This document shows, in pieces, positions 1 to 9,187 of a stretch of 64,000 bases of DNA (its first letter is position 1; each line of letters begins with the position of its first letter). Origin of the DNA: JAIEPX01 sp963725255 (GTDB lineage Bacteria; Pseudomonadota; Gammaproteobacteria; JAIEPX01); the NCBI GenBank assembly GCA_963725255.1, contig CAVRXV010000017.1:62001-126000 (forward strand), given 5' to 3'. A program made the position numbers and the translations under genes. The notes under the pieces are model-generated. The model searched no databases. It saw nothing but the letters and a program-made list of their open reading frames with translations, and was not told the origin of the DNA.

Positions 1-593
1 GTACGGTTAAATTCACCTTTTTCTGTTGCAGTCAATGCTGCTTTATACGAATCACGTGCTTTAGTCGTATCACCCATTGCAACAAAAATATCACCCTTAA
101 CTTCATTAATTTGCGGAAGAAAAATAGAATCTTCCACCTTATCTAAAAGAGCCAACGCTTCTTTCAATTCATGTTTTGCGAGCAGAATTCTGGCTGCACG
201 AACGCGAGCAATTTGGCGAATTTTAGAATCTTTGCTGTTATCCATGATGATGTTCAATTCTTTATACGCTTTATCCAGATCACCTTTTTCCACAGCAAGG
301 TGAGCCAACATAAAATCAGCCATACTTGCATACGGTGTTTTTTTGTAATCAGTTGCCAACGAATTCGCCTGTGCAATTAGCGCATCTTGATTATGTTGAT
401 TAAAACTTGATAACATCTGATCATAAATCAGCGACGCTTGCTCATTAAAAGCAGCTTGAGACCGCTGCCACATTTTCCATCCATACGAAGCACTAATTCC
501 GATCAAAAAAACTAACAAAGAAACTTTCCCGTAATTTTTCCACCAATTTTTGATAGCTTCTATCTGTTCCTGTTCATTCACTAACACTGACAT
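1..593 (-). CDS. yfgM: YfgM-like TPR inner-membrane protein, C-terminus cut by window edge
   Basis: The reading frame opens at an ATG at 593 and stays open to base 1, so about 197 N-terminal residues are visible and the end is missing. The start MSVLVNEQEQIEAIKNWW, followed by one membrane segment (about residues 24-40) and then helical TPR-like sequence, matches the YfgM family. YfgM is an inner-membrane protein with a periplasmic TPR domain that associates with the SecYEG translocon and periplasmic chaperones. Its place directly after hisS is the usual gammaproteobacterial order (hisS-yfgM-bamB). The next gene, probably bamB, would lie outside the window. Identity is fairly sure from the N-terminus and the synteny. 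Confidence 0.82.
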   Translation of the reverse strand, partial: MSVLVNEQEQIEAIKNWWKNYGKVSLLVFLIGISASYGWKMWQRSQAAFNEQASLIYDQMLSSFNQHNQDALIAQANSLATDYKKTPYASMADFMLAHLAVEKGDLDKAYKELNIIMDNSKDSKIRQIARVRAARILLAKHELKEALALLDKVEDSIFLPQINEVKGDIFVAMGDTTKARDSYKAALTATEKGEFNR

Positions 594-640
594 AAAATAT
601 TCTCCTCTTAAATTTGACCTGAATATTGCCTAAACAATCA

Positions 641-1909
641 TTACTCAAAACATGACCGCTTAATTAAAGCGGGTAATTCATCTTGCGTATGTGTTTCTTG
701 CTCACGTTCTTCACGTAAATATTTCACTGAAACCACACCACGCGCCAATTCATCTTCTGCAATAATCAACGCAATTTTTGCATCACTTTTATCAGCTCTT
801 TTAAATTGAGTTTTAAAATTTCCACCGCCACAATTCATTATCAAACGTAAATTAGGCATTTGGTCACGTAATTTTTCACTTAATAATAATCCAGCTTGAA
901 TTGCATTGTCTCCCATAACAATCACATAAACATGGGGTTTATCATCGGGGGAATAAATGGATTCTAGTAGCAATATGACCCTTTCCAATCCCATGGCGAA
1001 ACCCACAGCCGGGGTCGCTTTTCCGCCTAATGTTTCGACTAAAGAATCATAACGACCACCTGCACATAGGGTACCTTGAGCTCCTAATTGTTCAGTTGTC
1101 CATTCATAAACTGTTTTTCCGTAATAATCGAGCCCACGAACTAAATACGGATTCAAAACATATTTTAATCCCGCTGCATCCAACAAATCGCGCAGTCCTG
1201 TAAAATGTGCTCTTGATTCATCATCTAAATAATCGGGTAAAATTGGTGCGCTAGAGATGAGTGATTTCATCGCAGGATTTTTACTATCAAGAATTCTAAG
1301 TGGATTCGTTGTTAAACGACGTTGAGAGTCTTCATCCAATAATTCTTTATTTTCACTAAAATAACGAACAAGATCTTCACGATAACGTTGTCGCGTTTCT
1401 AAAGTTCCTAACGAATTTAATTCTAAACGAACGTGACCATCAATGCCTAACTCTTTCCAAAATCGAGCCATCATAAAGAGTTGTTCAGCATCAATATCAG
1501 GACCAGGCATTCCAAATGATTCAACACCGAATTGAAAAAACTGACGATAACGGCCTTTTTGTGGTCTTTCTCGTCTAAACATTGGGCCTAAATACCAAAA
1601 TCGTTGTTGCGAATTTAATAATCCATGCTCTATGCACGCTCGTACAGCGCCTGCAGTTCCCTCAGGACGCAAACTTAATTGATCCTCATTTCGATCAATA
1701 AAAGTGTACATTTCTTTTTCAACAATATCTGTCACTTCACCAATAGTTCGCTTAAATAAAATTGTTTGTTCTAAAACGGGTAAGCGAATTTCTTGATAGG
1801 TGTATCTCTCCATCATAGCAGCTAATAATTTTTCAATATACTGCCAATAAGGTGATTGTGAGGGTAGAATATCATTCATTCCTCGAATTGCTTGGATGAG
1901 AGCTACCAC
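641..1909 (-). CDS. hisS: Histidyl-tRNA synthetase
   Basis: Class II aminoacyl-tRNA synthetase that charges tRNA-His in the cytosol. The 422-aa length is normal. The N-terminal IQAIRGMNDILP signature is present, as are motif 2 (FRRERPQKGRYRQFFQFG), the HisA-type stretches GLDYYGKTVYEW and LCAGGRYDSL, and motif 3 (AVGFAMGLERV), followed by an anticodon-binding domain. The start is a GTG at 1909, chosen because it aligns with the family N-terminus. It lies 5 bp downstream of the rodZ stop and 47 bp upstream of yfgM, so the three are probably one operon. In E. coli ispG lies between rodZ and hisS; it is absent here. Confidence 0.97.
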   Translation of the reverse strand: MVALIQAIRGMNDILPSQSPYWQYIEKLLAAMMERYTYQEIRLPVLEQTILFKRTIGEVTDIVEKEMYTFIDRNEDQLSLRPEGTAGAVRACIEHGLLNSQQRFWYLGPMFRRERPQKGRYRQFFQFGVESFGMPGPDIDAEQLFMMARFWKELGIDGHVRLELNSLGTLETRQRYREDLVRYFSENKELLDEDSQRRLTTNPLRILDSKNPAMKSLISSAPILPDYLDDESRAHFTGLRDLLDAAGLKYVLNPYLVRGLDYYGKTVYEWTTEQLGAQGTLCAGGRYDSLVETLGGKATPAVGFAMGLERVILLLESIYSPDDKPHVYVIVMGDNAIQAGLLLSEKLRDQMPNLRLIMNCGGGNFKTQFKRADKSDAKIALIIAEDELARGVVSVKYLREEREQETHTQDELPALIKRSCFE

Positions 1910-1914
1910 GTTTT

Positions 1915-2856
1915 TTATCCTCTACCAAATACTTTTTCAAGTTCTTGAAGTAATGCTCGCTCATCTCGATCTCGCTGTCCAACTAAAACTTTGGGTTTAA
2001 AAGGTTTAATTTGATACCAACTCTGTTTTTTAGTGCTCGTAGAATTATCAGCATTTGTATCTGAATCGTCATCATCGCTATCATCTGAATCATCACTGTC
2101 ATCATTTGTATTTGCAGGTGCACTAACAGCAGATTTTGTAGTAGCTTGAGTTGAAGATAATTTTGGATCTGCAGTCGTAGACGATGTAGCAGTATTGGCT
2201 TCTGGGGTACTCGATTTTTTACTATCAGAATCTTTTGCTTGCGGTCCTGCTTGTGATAATGAAGATTCAAGACTATTTGGTAGTGATTCAGATTTAGGTA
2301 ACAGAGTTGTGCTATCAGTTTGAGCTTCAGTAGATTGATTATTCGTTGCTTCTGTTTTTTGTGTTGTTTGAACCGTAATATCTGTACTTGTTTGATCAGT
2401 AGAATCAGTCGCAACTGTTGTTGTAGTAGAATGATTAGGTTGACCACGCCACCAAATTGCCACTAAAAAAACCAATATCATTCCGATGCTATAGGTTACC
2501 CAACGTATCCATCGATCACCTGAAGAAAATTGACGTCTCATGAGTAGTTTTGTTTCGTGTCGCTCAATTGTGTCAGAATATTTTAAGCGCTCAAATTCTC
2601 GCAGAAGCAAATCGGGATCAAGTCCTAATAATTTCGCGTAAGAACGTAAATATCCTTTTGCATAGGTTTCAGCACCAGCAAAACGGTAATCATCATTTTC
2701 CATATCATGAATGCGTTGCGGACTTAAATTTAATCGATGCGCTACATCTTCGGTTCTTAGTCCTTTAAACTCTCGAGCTCGTTGAAGAGTTATTCCCAGT
2801 TTTTCTCTGGGTACTTCTTCAGGGTTTGCTTCGCTGTTTGATTCACTGTCAATCAT
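1915..2856 (-). CDS. rodZ: RodZ-like helix-turn-helix cytoskeletal protein with low-complexity periplasmic part
   Basis: RodZ links MreB filaments to the cell-wall elongation machinery. The cytoplasmic N-terminus (about residues 18-90) is a RodZ-type HTH domain with LGITLQRAREFKGL and LSPQRIHDMENDDY. A single membrane segment follows at about residues 117-138 (WVTYSIGMILVFLVAIWW). The roughly 145 residues after it are Ser/Thr/Gln/Asp-rich, with an SDDSDDSDDDD run, and the protein ends in a short basic segment. The folded C-terminal beta domain seen in E. coli RodZ is not recognisable. I prefer the ATG at 2856, six bases after GGAGA, over the GTG at 2862. Position between hisS and rlmN supports the call; the usual neighbour pilW is displaced to 28 kb. 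Confidence 0.82.
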   Translation of the reverse strand: MIDSESNSEANPEEVPREKLGITLQRAREFKGLRTEDVAHRLNLSPQRIHDMENDDYRFAGAETYAKGYLRSYAKLLGLDPDLLLREFERLKYSDTIERHETKLLMRRQFSSGDRWIRWVTYSIGMILVFLVAIWWRGQPNHSTTTTVATDSTDQTSTDITVQTTQKTEATNNQSTEAQTDSTTLLPKSESLPNSLESSLSQAGPQAKDSDSKKSSTPEANTATSSTTADPKLSSTQATTKSAVSAPANTNDDSDDSDDSDDDDSDTNADNSTSTKKQSWYQIKPFKPKVLVGQRDRDERALLQELEKVFGRG

Positions 2857-2930
2857 GTGCACTCTCCAAGTTATCTATTTGCTAGTAGTTCCGTCTCAAG
2901 GAAGAAACTCCTCAGTATTCCATCAAAAAA

Positions 2931-4130
2931 TTAATTCGCAGATTGAGCTTCCTCCACCACGATAGGGATCATCATAGTTTTCTTAGCCCATTTTGCACTT
3001 CGCTGTGTTCGATCCTCGACTTTTCCTACAAGTTGTCCACAAGCAGCATCTACATCTGCACCCCGTGTTCTTCGAACGATGGTATTTAATCCCGCGTTCA
3101 TCAAAATCCTCTGAAATTCATCAATCACTTTTGCACTTGAACAAACATACGTTGTTTTTGGAAATGGATTGAAAGGAATCAAATTAATTTTACAAGGTAC
3201 CCCTTTCACCAGTTCAATGAGTTGCTGAGCATGCTCTCGCTGATCATTAACACCTGCAAGCATAACATACTCGAAGGTAACATAACGCTTATTTTGCCCA
3301 ATAAAATAATCTTTGCAAGCTTGCATTAAATCAGCAAGATGATATTTTTTATTCACGGGAACCAAGATATTGCGTAGCTCATCATTGGCCGCGTGTAAAG
3401 AAACGGCTAAAGACACTGGGCTGTCTTCTCTTAGTTTTCGCATGGCAGGTATCAGTCCGGAGGTACTCAAGGTCACACGATATTTCGATAAGCCATAGGC
3501 CTGATCATCCATCATAATGTCCATCGCTGCCACAACGTTTTCATAGTTAAGTAAGGGCTCACCCATTCCCATCATCACTACATTGGTGATTGCATGCTCA
3601 TTCGATGAGCCTGATTTAGCCAACGACCGAGTCGCGAACCACACCTGAGCAATGATTTCACCCACAGTAAGATTTCGGCTAAATCCTTGCTTGCCTGTAG
3701 AACAAAAACTGCAATCCAGCGCACATCCAACTTGCGAAGAAACACAAAGAGTGCCGCGCGACAATGTGAGGTTGGGAAGTTCATCATTAAATTCAGATTC
3801 TGAATGAGAATTTCGATGGCTCGGGATATAAACAGTTTCAATACAATTGCCATCAGCGAGACGCAGCAGCCATTTGCACGTTCCATCGCTGGACTTTTGT
3901 TCAGTGACCACCTCAGGTACTCGAATTTCTGCTGTTTCAGCCAATCGTTCTCGCAAAGCTAAGCTGAGATTTGACATCGCGGCGAAATCCGTTTCGCCCA
4001 CTTGGTGCATCCATTTAAAGACTTGTTGAGCTCGAAAAGGCTTTTCGCCAATTTGAGCAAAATACTCACCTAATGCTTGGCGATTAAAGTCTAACAGATT
4101 GATTTTACTGCTATTTTCAACTTTTGCCAT
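2931..4130 (-). CDS. rlmN: 23S rRNA (adenine-2503-C2)/tRNA methyltransferase RlmN
   Basis: Radical-SAM enzyme that methylates C2 of A2503 in 23S rRNA and A37 in some tRNAs. The CxxxCxxC cluster motif is visible at about residues 137-144 (CALDCSFCSTGKQGF). It is followed by GMGEPLLNYENV, LAVSLHAANDELR and the terminal region with RRTRGADVDAACGQL, which carries the catalytic cysteine. The ATG at 4130 gives 399 aa and an N-terminus (MAKVENSSKINLLDFNRQAL) that fits the family. The longer frame to 4202 would overlap ndk heavily. Even so, the start overlaps the last 14 bases of ndk, which suggests co-translation. A 74-bp gap separates it from rodZ. Confidence 0.95.
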   Translation of the reverse strand: MAKVENSSKINLLDFNRQALGEYFAQIGEKPFRAQQVFKWMHQVGETDFAAMSNLSLALRERLAETAEIRVPEVVTEQKSSDGTCKWLLRLADGNCIETVYIPSHRNSHSESEFNDELPNLTLSRGTLCVSSQVGCALDCSFCSTGKQGFSRNLTVGEIIAQVWFATRSLAKSGSSNEHAITNVVMMGMGEPLLNYENVVAAMDIMMDDQAYGLSKYRVTLSTSGLIPAMRKLREDSPVSLAVSLHAANDELRNILVPVNKKYHLADLMQACKDYFIGQNKRYVTFEYVMLAGVNDQREHAQQLIELVKGVPCKINLIPFNPFPKTTYVCSSAKVIDEFQRILMNAGLNTIVRRTRGADVDAACGQLVGKVEDRTQRSAKWAKKTMMIPIVVEEAQSAN

Positions 4131-4551
4131 TTCTCGGCAACAGATCGTTGTTAAAGAAAAATTTGATTTCAACAGTAGCGTTCTCGAGACTATCAGAGCC
4201 ATGAACGGCGTTAGCGTCTATTGAATCAGCGAAGTCAGCTCGGATCGTCCCCGGAGCAGCATCTTTAGGATTTGTAGCACCCATTAGCTCACGATTACGT
4301 AATACTGCGTCATCGCCCTCAAGCGCCAGGACCATCACAGGGCCTGAGATCATGAAGTCAACCAAATCATTAAAGAATGGGCGTTCATTGTGTACAGCAT
4401 AAAATTGTTGGGCCTGATCTTTAGATAACTGCAGCATCTTAGCCCCAACAATCTGTAACCCATTCGCCTCAAATCGGCTCAAAATCTCACCAATAACGTT
4501 CTTACCAACCGCATCTGGTTTGATAATTGATAATGTTCGCTCAATAGCCAT
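4117..4551 (-). CDS. ndk: Nucleoside diphosphate kinase
   Basis: Transfers the gamma phosphate of ATP to nucleoside diphosphates through a phospho-histidine, balancing NTP pools. The 144-aa protein starts MAIERTLSIIKPDAVGKN and contains the active-site histidine in NAVHGSDSLENA, the typical Ndk signature. The ATG at 4551 has a good GGAG ribosome site six bases upstream (GGAGTTATTATG). A longer frame reaching 4656 would invade the RND gene and is not needed. It overlaps the rlmN start by 14 bp, keeping the common ndk-rlmN order. Confidence 0.96.
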   Translation of the reverse strand: MAIERTLSIIKPDAVGKNVIGEILSRFEANGLQIVGAKMLQLSKDQAQQFYAVHNERPFFNDLVDFMISGPVMVLALEGDDAVLRNRELMGATNPKDAAPGTIRADFADSIDANAVHGSDSLENATVEIKFFFNNDLLPRNGKS

Positions 4552-4624
4552 AATAACTCCTACGTGACAAATAAATAGGCGATTATACTGGATTTTTAGG
4601 GGTTTCGGAAGGGGAAATTGAGAG

Positions 4625-7600
4625 TTAAGCGGGTTTAATCCTGAAAAATAAGGCATAGAGAACTGGCACTACAATCAATGTTAGAATAGTGGCAAACGTC
4701 AATCCTGCCATAATCGTCACCGCCATCCCAACGAAAAAAATATCTGTTAATAGAGGGATCATTCCAAGAATGGTGGTAACTGCTGCCATCGCTACCGGTC
4801 GCAATCTCGCGGCACTCGAATCCAAAATGGCATTCCAAGGGTCTTTACCCTCTCGAATTTCTAAATCAATCTGATCTATTAATACAATTGCATTTTTGAT
4901 GAGCATGCCAGATAAACTTAAAAATCCCAGTAAGGCCATAAATCCAAAAGGCAATTGAGTTAAGGCCAACCCAATTGCAACACCGATCACTGCTAACGGT
5001 ACAGTCAACAAAATAATTAAGGGCTGTCTAATAGCATTAAATAATACAACTAAAATTAATACGACCAATACCATCATTATTGGAATATTTTTAAATAACG
5101 CCACTTGCGCATCTTTAGAGTCTTCATATTGCCCACCCCACGCCAATCCATAGCCAGGTGGTAATTTCATTGCCTCAATTTTAGGACGTAAGCGCTCAAA
5201 AGCGACGCTTGCATTACCTATGCGTTGTGATCCTGCCACTGTTATTGTTCGTTTCCGATCTCTTCGTTGAATTGATGCATCTTCCCAGGTCGTTTCAATA
5301 CCACTGATAATTTGTCTTAAAGGAATCGTTGATTGCGCAACTGGACTCCAAATTTGAACATCTTGAATAAATGCAGCATCAGACCGTTCATTTTCCGGTG
5401 CTTGCGAAATGATAGGTAATAACTTGTCATTTTCTCTATATACTCCAACAGATCGCCCACCAAAAATTGTCTGTAGACTATTATCGACATCCGCTTTAGT
5501 TATACCCGCATCACGCGCCGAAAAATCTGCAATTACAGGACGAATTGTCTTCACTCTCTCTCGCCAATTATCTTTTATTCCTACAATTCCTCGATCATCA
5601 ACAAAAATCTTTTTAGCTTGAGTGCTCAACTCTCTTAATATAGTTGGATCAGGACCACTAAATCGAACTTCAATCGTATCTTCTTTTCCCGGACCTAACA
5701 TAAATCGCCGTGCTTTCACCATCGCATTAATAAAATGATTCTCTCCGTACTCTGAAATTTTATTCATGAGAGGATCTATATTTTTATAATTATCAACATC
5801 GACCAACATTAATCCATAACTAGAATTTTCTTTTTCGGGGCTATATGTCAAAATAAATCGTGGAGCACCTGATCCTATAAAAGTTGAAACTCCCGTGACA
5901 CCTTTAAATTTTAATATTGCTTTCTCAAAATCAGCCACATCAGAGGATGTTTTCCTGATATCAGTCCCTTCAGGCAACCAATAATGCACCATAAATTGAG
6001 GCCGCGTTGAATCAGGAAAAAAACTATCTTCTAATTTATTGAAAGCTGCTATTCCAACTACCAATAACAATGTTAAAACAATAACTGTTAACCAGCGAAA
6101 ATTCATACAGGCTGAAAGAAAAGATTTATAAAGTAGATAAAATTTTCCTTGATAAGGGTCTTTTGATACGGTCTTTTTCTTTTTCTCCTTTTTCAATATT
6201 AAAACACATAATAGAGGTGTAATGGTAATGGCAATTACCCAACTTAGCATTAACGAAATTAATATAACTTGGAATAGAGATCGTGTATATTCTCCAGTAT
6301 TATCTTGAGATAAACCAATAGCGGCGAATGCAAGAACTGCTATAAAAGTAGCGCCGAGTAATGGCATTGCTGCCTGAGAAACCACTGTCTTCGCCGCTTT
6401 GTTACGTTCGACTCCTTGTTGTATTTGCACTAAAATTCCGTCTGTTACTACAATCGCATTATCCACTAGCATTCCTAATGCAATAATCAACGCACCCAAA
6501 GATATTCTTTCTAAATTAATTCCCCACATCTTCATACCAATAAATGTACTTAAAACAGTGATCAATAATACGAGCCCCATTAATAGTCCACTTCGTACTC
6601 CCATAAAAATCATTAACACGACAATAACGATGATTAGAGCTTCGATCAAACTGATCATAAAATTATCAATGGATGAAGTTACACTATCAGGTTGAAATGA
6701 GATCTCGGAAAGTTCAATACCTAAGGGGATGCGAGTTTTTAATGATTCGATCTTTTTCTTAACTAACTCACCTAATTCAACTACATTCCCCCCCGATGCT
6801 ATCGAAACGCCTATTGCTAAAGACTGATTTCCATTGTGTCGAACTAAAAATTGTGGAGGATCTTTATAAGCATGTTTTATTGTAGAGATATCTTTTAAGT
6901 AAATTAATTTACTCGTTCCTGCACCACCTATTATAATATTACCTATCTCCTCAATGGATTTAAAAGTACCACTGGGGCGAATGTTAATATATTCATTTCC
7001 AACTTGCACAGATCCTGAAGGTAAAACCAAATTCTGATTTTCTAATGTACGGTAAATAGATGTAAGACTAATTTTCAAATTGGCTAATTGATCACGATCT
7101 ATCTCAACATGCACTTGCCGAGGTTGAATGCCGAATATATCAACTTTTCCTACATCCTTTAGCAGCAGTAATTCTCGGCGTAAAAAATCTGTGGTATCCT
7201 CTAGCTCTTGATAACTATACGCCTTACCATTTACAGCTAATAAAATACCATAGACATCACCATAATCATCATTCACAATCGAAGGACCTGCACCAGGAGG
7301 TAATTTTATTTGTACATCATTAATCTTCCTGCGCAATTCATCCCAGACCTGAGGTAAACTATTTTTTCCATATTTATCTTTTATTTTAGCAGTAACAATC
7401 GAAAGTCCTGGCTTTGAAAGCGACTCCACTCTTTTATGTTGTGATAGTTGCTGAACTGCAGTTTCAATCCGATCCGTAACTTCTTGCTCAACTTGCATCG
7501 CTGTTGCCCCAGGATAGGGCGTGATAATTAACGCGTCTTTAATGGTAAACTCAGGATCTTCCAAGCGGCCTAACTTTGTAAAAGCAATAGTACCCGCTAT

Positions 7601-7666
7601 TACTATCAACACAATAAAAAAAAGTGTAGATATTCTATTTTGTATTGCTAAATCGGCAATACGCAT
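4625..7666 (-). CDS. RND family multidrug efflux permease (AcrB/TriC-like)
   Basis: Proton-driven inner-membrane pump of the hydrophobe/amphiphile efflux RND family. At 1013 aa it has the family length. One N-terminal transmembrane helix (about residues 10-30) is followed by a large periplasmic porter loop. A cluster of helices at about 335-495 holds the conserved ALGMLVDNAIVVTDGILVQI segment. A second periplasmic loop and a C-terminal helix cluster (about 865-1010) follow. The LPPGAGPSIVNDDYGDVYGI stretch resembles the TriC/VexF-type branch, but substrate cannot be told from sequence. The membrane-fusion partner gene ends 3 bp upstream; no outer-membrane channel gene is adjacent, so a TolC encoded elsewhere is likely. 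The ribosome site AGGGAA precedes the ATG at 7666. Confidence 0.93.
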   Translation of the reverse strand: MRIADLAIQNRISTLFFIVLIVIAGTIAFTKLGRLEDPEFTIKDALIITPYPGATAMQVEQEVTDRIETAVQQLSQHKRVESLSKPGLSIVTAKIKDKYGKNSLPQVWDELRRKINDVQIKLPPGAGPSIVNDDYGDVYGILLAVNGKAYSYQELEDTTDFLRRELLLLKDVGKVDIFGIQPRQVHVEIDRDQLANLKISLTSIYRTLENQNLVLPSGSVQVGNEYINIRPSGTFKSIEEIGNIIIGGAGTSKLIYLKDISTIKHAYKDPPQFLVRHNGNQSLAIGVSIASGGNVVELGELVKKKIESLKTRIPLGIELSEISFQPDSVTSSIDNFMISLIEALIIVIVVLMIFMGVRSGLLMGLVLLITVLSTFIGMKMWGINLERISLGALIIALGMLVDNAIVVTDGILVQIQQGVERNKAAKTVVSQAAMPLLGATFIAVLAFAAIGLSQDNTGEYTRSLFQVILISLMLSWVIAITITPLLCVLILKKEKKKKTVSKDPYQGKFYLLYKSFLSACMNFRWLTVIVLTLLLVVGIAAFNKLEDSFFPDSTRPQFMVHYWLPEGTDIRKTSSDVADFEKAILKFKGVTGVSTFIGSGAPRFILTYSPEKENSSYGLMLVDVDNYKNIDPLMNKISEYGENHFINAMVKARRFMLGPGKEDTIEVRFSGPDPTILRELSTQAKKIFVDDRGIVGIKDNWRERVKTIRPVIADFSARDAGITKADVDNSLQTIFGGRSVGVYRENDKLLPIISQAPENERSDAAFIQDVQIWSPVAQSTIPLRQIISGIETTWEDASIQRRDRKRTITVAGSQRIGNASVAFERLRPKIEAMKLPPGYGLAWGGQYEDSKDAQVALFKNIPIMMVLVVLILVVLFNAIRQPLIILLTVPLAVIGVAIGLALTQLPFGFMALLGFLSLSGMLIKNAIVLIDQIDLEIREGKDPWNAILDSSAARLRPVAMAAVTTILGMIPLLTDIFFVGMAVTIMAGLTFATILTLIVVPVLYALFFRIKPA

Positions 7667-7669
7667 AAA

Positions 7670-8791
7670 TTAATTCCCTATCTTATCTTGGAGAATTTTT
7701 ACTTTCATCCCTTCTTGAATGTTATTCATTCCTGCGATTACTATTGTTTCACCTGGTTCTAATCCACTTTTAATCAAAAGTGAATTTTCTTTTATTCTTC
7801 CCACTTGGACAATTTTCTTATGGACAGTTAATGACTTCAAGTCAATCAGCCAGACGAAATTTTTTCCAAACTCATCTACTTGAACTGAATCAATTGGCAC
7901 TATGATAGTTTTATCATTCGGCTTGTTAAAATTAACACGCAACTGGGCGGTCATCCCTGGTAAAATTCGATTACTTTCAATTTTACTTATCAATAATCGA
8001 ATCTGATAAGTTTGTGTTTTAGGATCTGCGCGAGTCGAAATTTCTTTCAATGTGGCATCATATGTTTTTCCTGGCAATGTTGAAATAGTGACAGCATTTT
8101 TTAATATTTTTTTCCCATTAGGCAACTCCGTGAATTCAGCATGCCTTCCGTTTGAGATATCTTGTTCGGGGATATTAGCTATTACCTCAAGTGAAGATAA
8201 ATTTTGAATCAATATAACAGGCTGATTTGCTTGAACCTGTTCATATTGTTCTACAAAACGTTTAGCAATCACACCATCATAAGGTGCAATAATAGCTGTA
8301 TCTTCTAATGCTTTTTTTGCAGTATCAAGATTTGCTTCAGCCACTTTGAAATCAGCGAATTTTTGATCATATTCAGATCTTGAAACTGTGTTGGATTTTA
8401 AAAGAATGCTATAGCGTATCAAATCCGTTTTTTTGAGATCATAAACTGCTTTTAGTTCATCGTACCGATTTTGATAATCACGTGGATCTAATTTTGCTAC
8501 CAATGTGCCTTTAGTAACACTTTGACCCTCTTTTACTAATATATCTGTAATTCTTCCTGAAACAGCAAACATCAAATTTGCTTCATCACCCGCCCCAATC
8601 CGAGCAGAGTACACATTACTCATCATCCCATTGCCACCACTAGTGGCCATAGCCTTAACAAGCTGAGGCTCAAGCACCCCGATAGATTGCGCTTTTTTCT
8701 CGCATCCATTCAGAAATAATACGCCAATTAGCGCTAACCCAGCAATCACTCTCACCGCTAATCCCTTTCTATGTTTCCCAGGGTTAAACAT
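7670..8791 (-). CDS. RND efflux membrane-fusion lipoprotein (HlyD/AcrA family)
   Basis: Periplasmic adaptor linking the RND pump to an outer-membrane channel. The N-terminus has a basic region, a hydrophobic stretch and a lipobox ending LFLNGC at about residue 30, so the mature protein is probably lipidated. After that come the biotinyl-lipoyl half-motifs (GRITDILVKEGQSVTKGTLVAKLD and, later, DTAIIAPYDGVIAKRF) either side of an alpha-hairpin. The beta-barrel and membrane-proximal domains follow (LPGMTAQLRVNF and the GLEPGETIVIAGMNNIQEG region). Length is 373 aa. It is separated by 3 bp from the permease gene and clearly forms an operon with it. No regulator is adjacent. Confidence 0.92.
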   Translation of the reverse strand: MFNPGKHRKGLAVRVIAGLALIGVLFLNGCEKKAQSIGVLEPQLVKAMATSGGNGMMSNVYSARIGAGDEANLMFAVSGRITDILVKEGQSVTKGTLVAKLDPRDYQNRYDELKAVYDLKKTDLIRYSILLKSNTVSRSEYDQKFADFKVAEANLDTAKKALEDTAIIAPYDGVIAKRFVEQYEQVQANQPVILIQNLSSLEVIANIPEQDISNGRHAEFTELPNGKKILKNAVTISTLPGKTYDATLKEISTRADPKTQTYQIRLLISKIESNRILPGMTAQLRVNFNKPNDKTIIVPIDSVQVDEFGKNFVWLIDLKSLTVHKKIVQVGRIKENSLLIKSGLEPGETIVIAGMNNIQEGMKVKILQDKIGN

Positions 8792-8800
8792 AGCTCATTA

Positions 8801-9187
8801 TCAGGCTTTCAGCCACTCAAGACGCGACGCCTTTTGAAGGGCATCGAGAACTAATAGGACGCAGTGTTTCTTTACTGGCTGTAATTGCAGATCTTTGAGA
8901 ACGATTTCTGGGGTTAGTTTTTGTATTTCAGCTACAGATTGATGACGAACTTTTTCAGTGACCCAAGAAGCTACTGCAATCGTGGCGCAGGATCCTTGAG
9001 CCTTGAAACAAATATCTTCAATCTTTCCTTCACGAATTTTCAGTTGAATTCGAACACAATCTCCACTCTCAATACATCCTGCACGCCCTGTATGTACAAG
9101 AGGATCTTTTTCATCAAAATGCCCAACATTTTGTGGGTTATTGAAATGTTGAACGAGCTGCGTGCTGTAAGATTTTAAGCTAATCAT
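8801..9187 (-). CDS. IscU/NifU-N-like iron-sulfur scaffold with displaced cysteines
   Basis: IscU-family proteins receive sulfur from IscS and build Fe-S clusters on three cysteines. The 128-aa protein aligns along its length with IscU: HFNNPQNVGHFDEKDP, SGDC, KIEDICFKAQGSCATIAVAS, VTEKV and PVKKHC. The third ligand (C109 in KKHC) and the regulatory aspartate (D43) are kept. Where E. coli IscU has C37 this protein has S41, flanked by C38 and C44. The C63 position is S66, with C67 one residue later. The gene overlaps the iscS end by 8 bp, which supports a role as its scaffold partner. The start has GGAAAGGAAAC upstream. It is either a diverged scaffold or one with a different ligand set. Confidence 0.8.
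   Translation of the reverse strand: MISLKSYSTQLVQHFNNPQNVGHFDEKDPLVHTGRAGCIESGDCVRIQLKIREGKIEDICFKAQGSCATIAVASWVTEKVRHQSVAEIQKLTPEIVLKDLQLQPVKKHCVLLVLDALQKASRLEWLKA

Noticed and set aside
1983..2447. 154-aa minus-strand ORF inside rodZ
   Set aside because: It is an out-of-frame reading of the low-complexity Ser/Thr/Asp region, Leu/Gln/Ile-rich, with no ribosome site.
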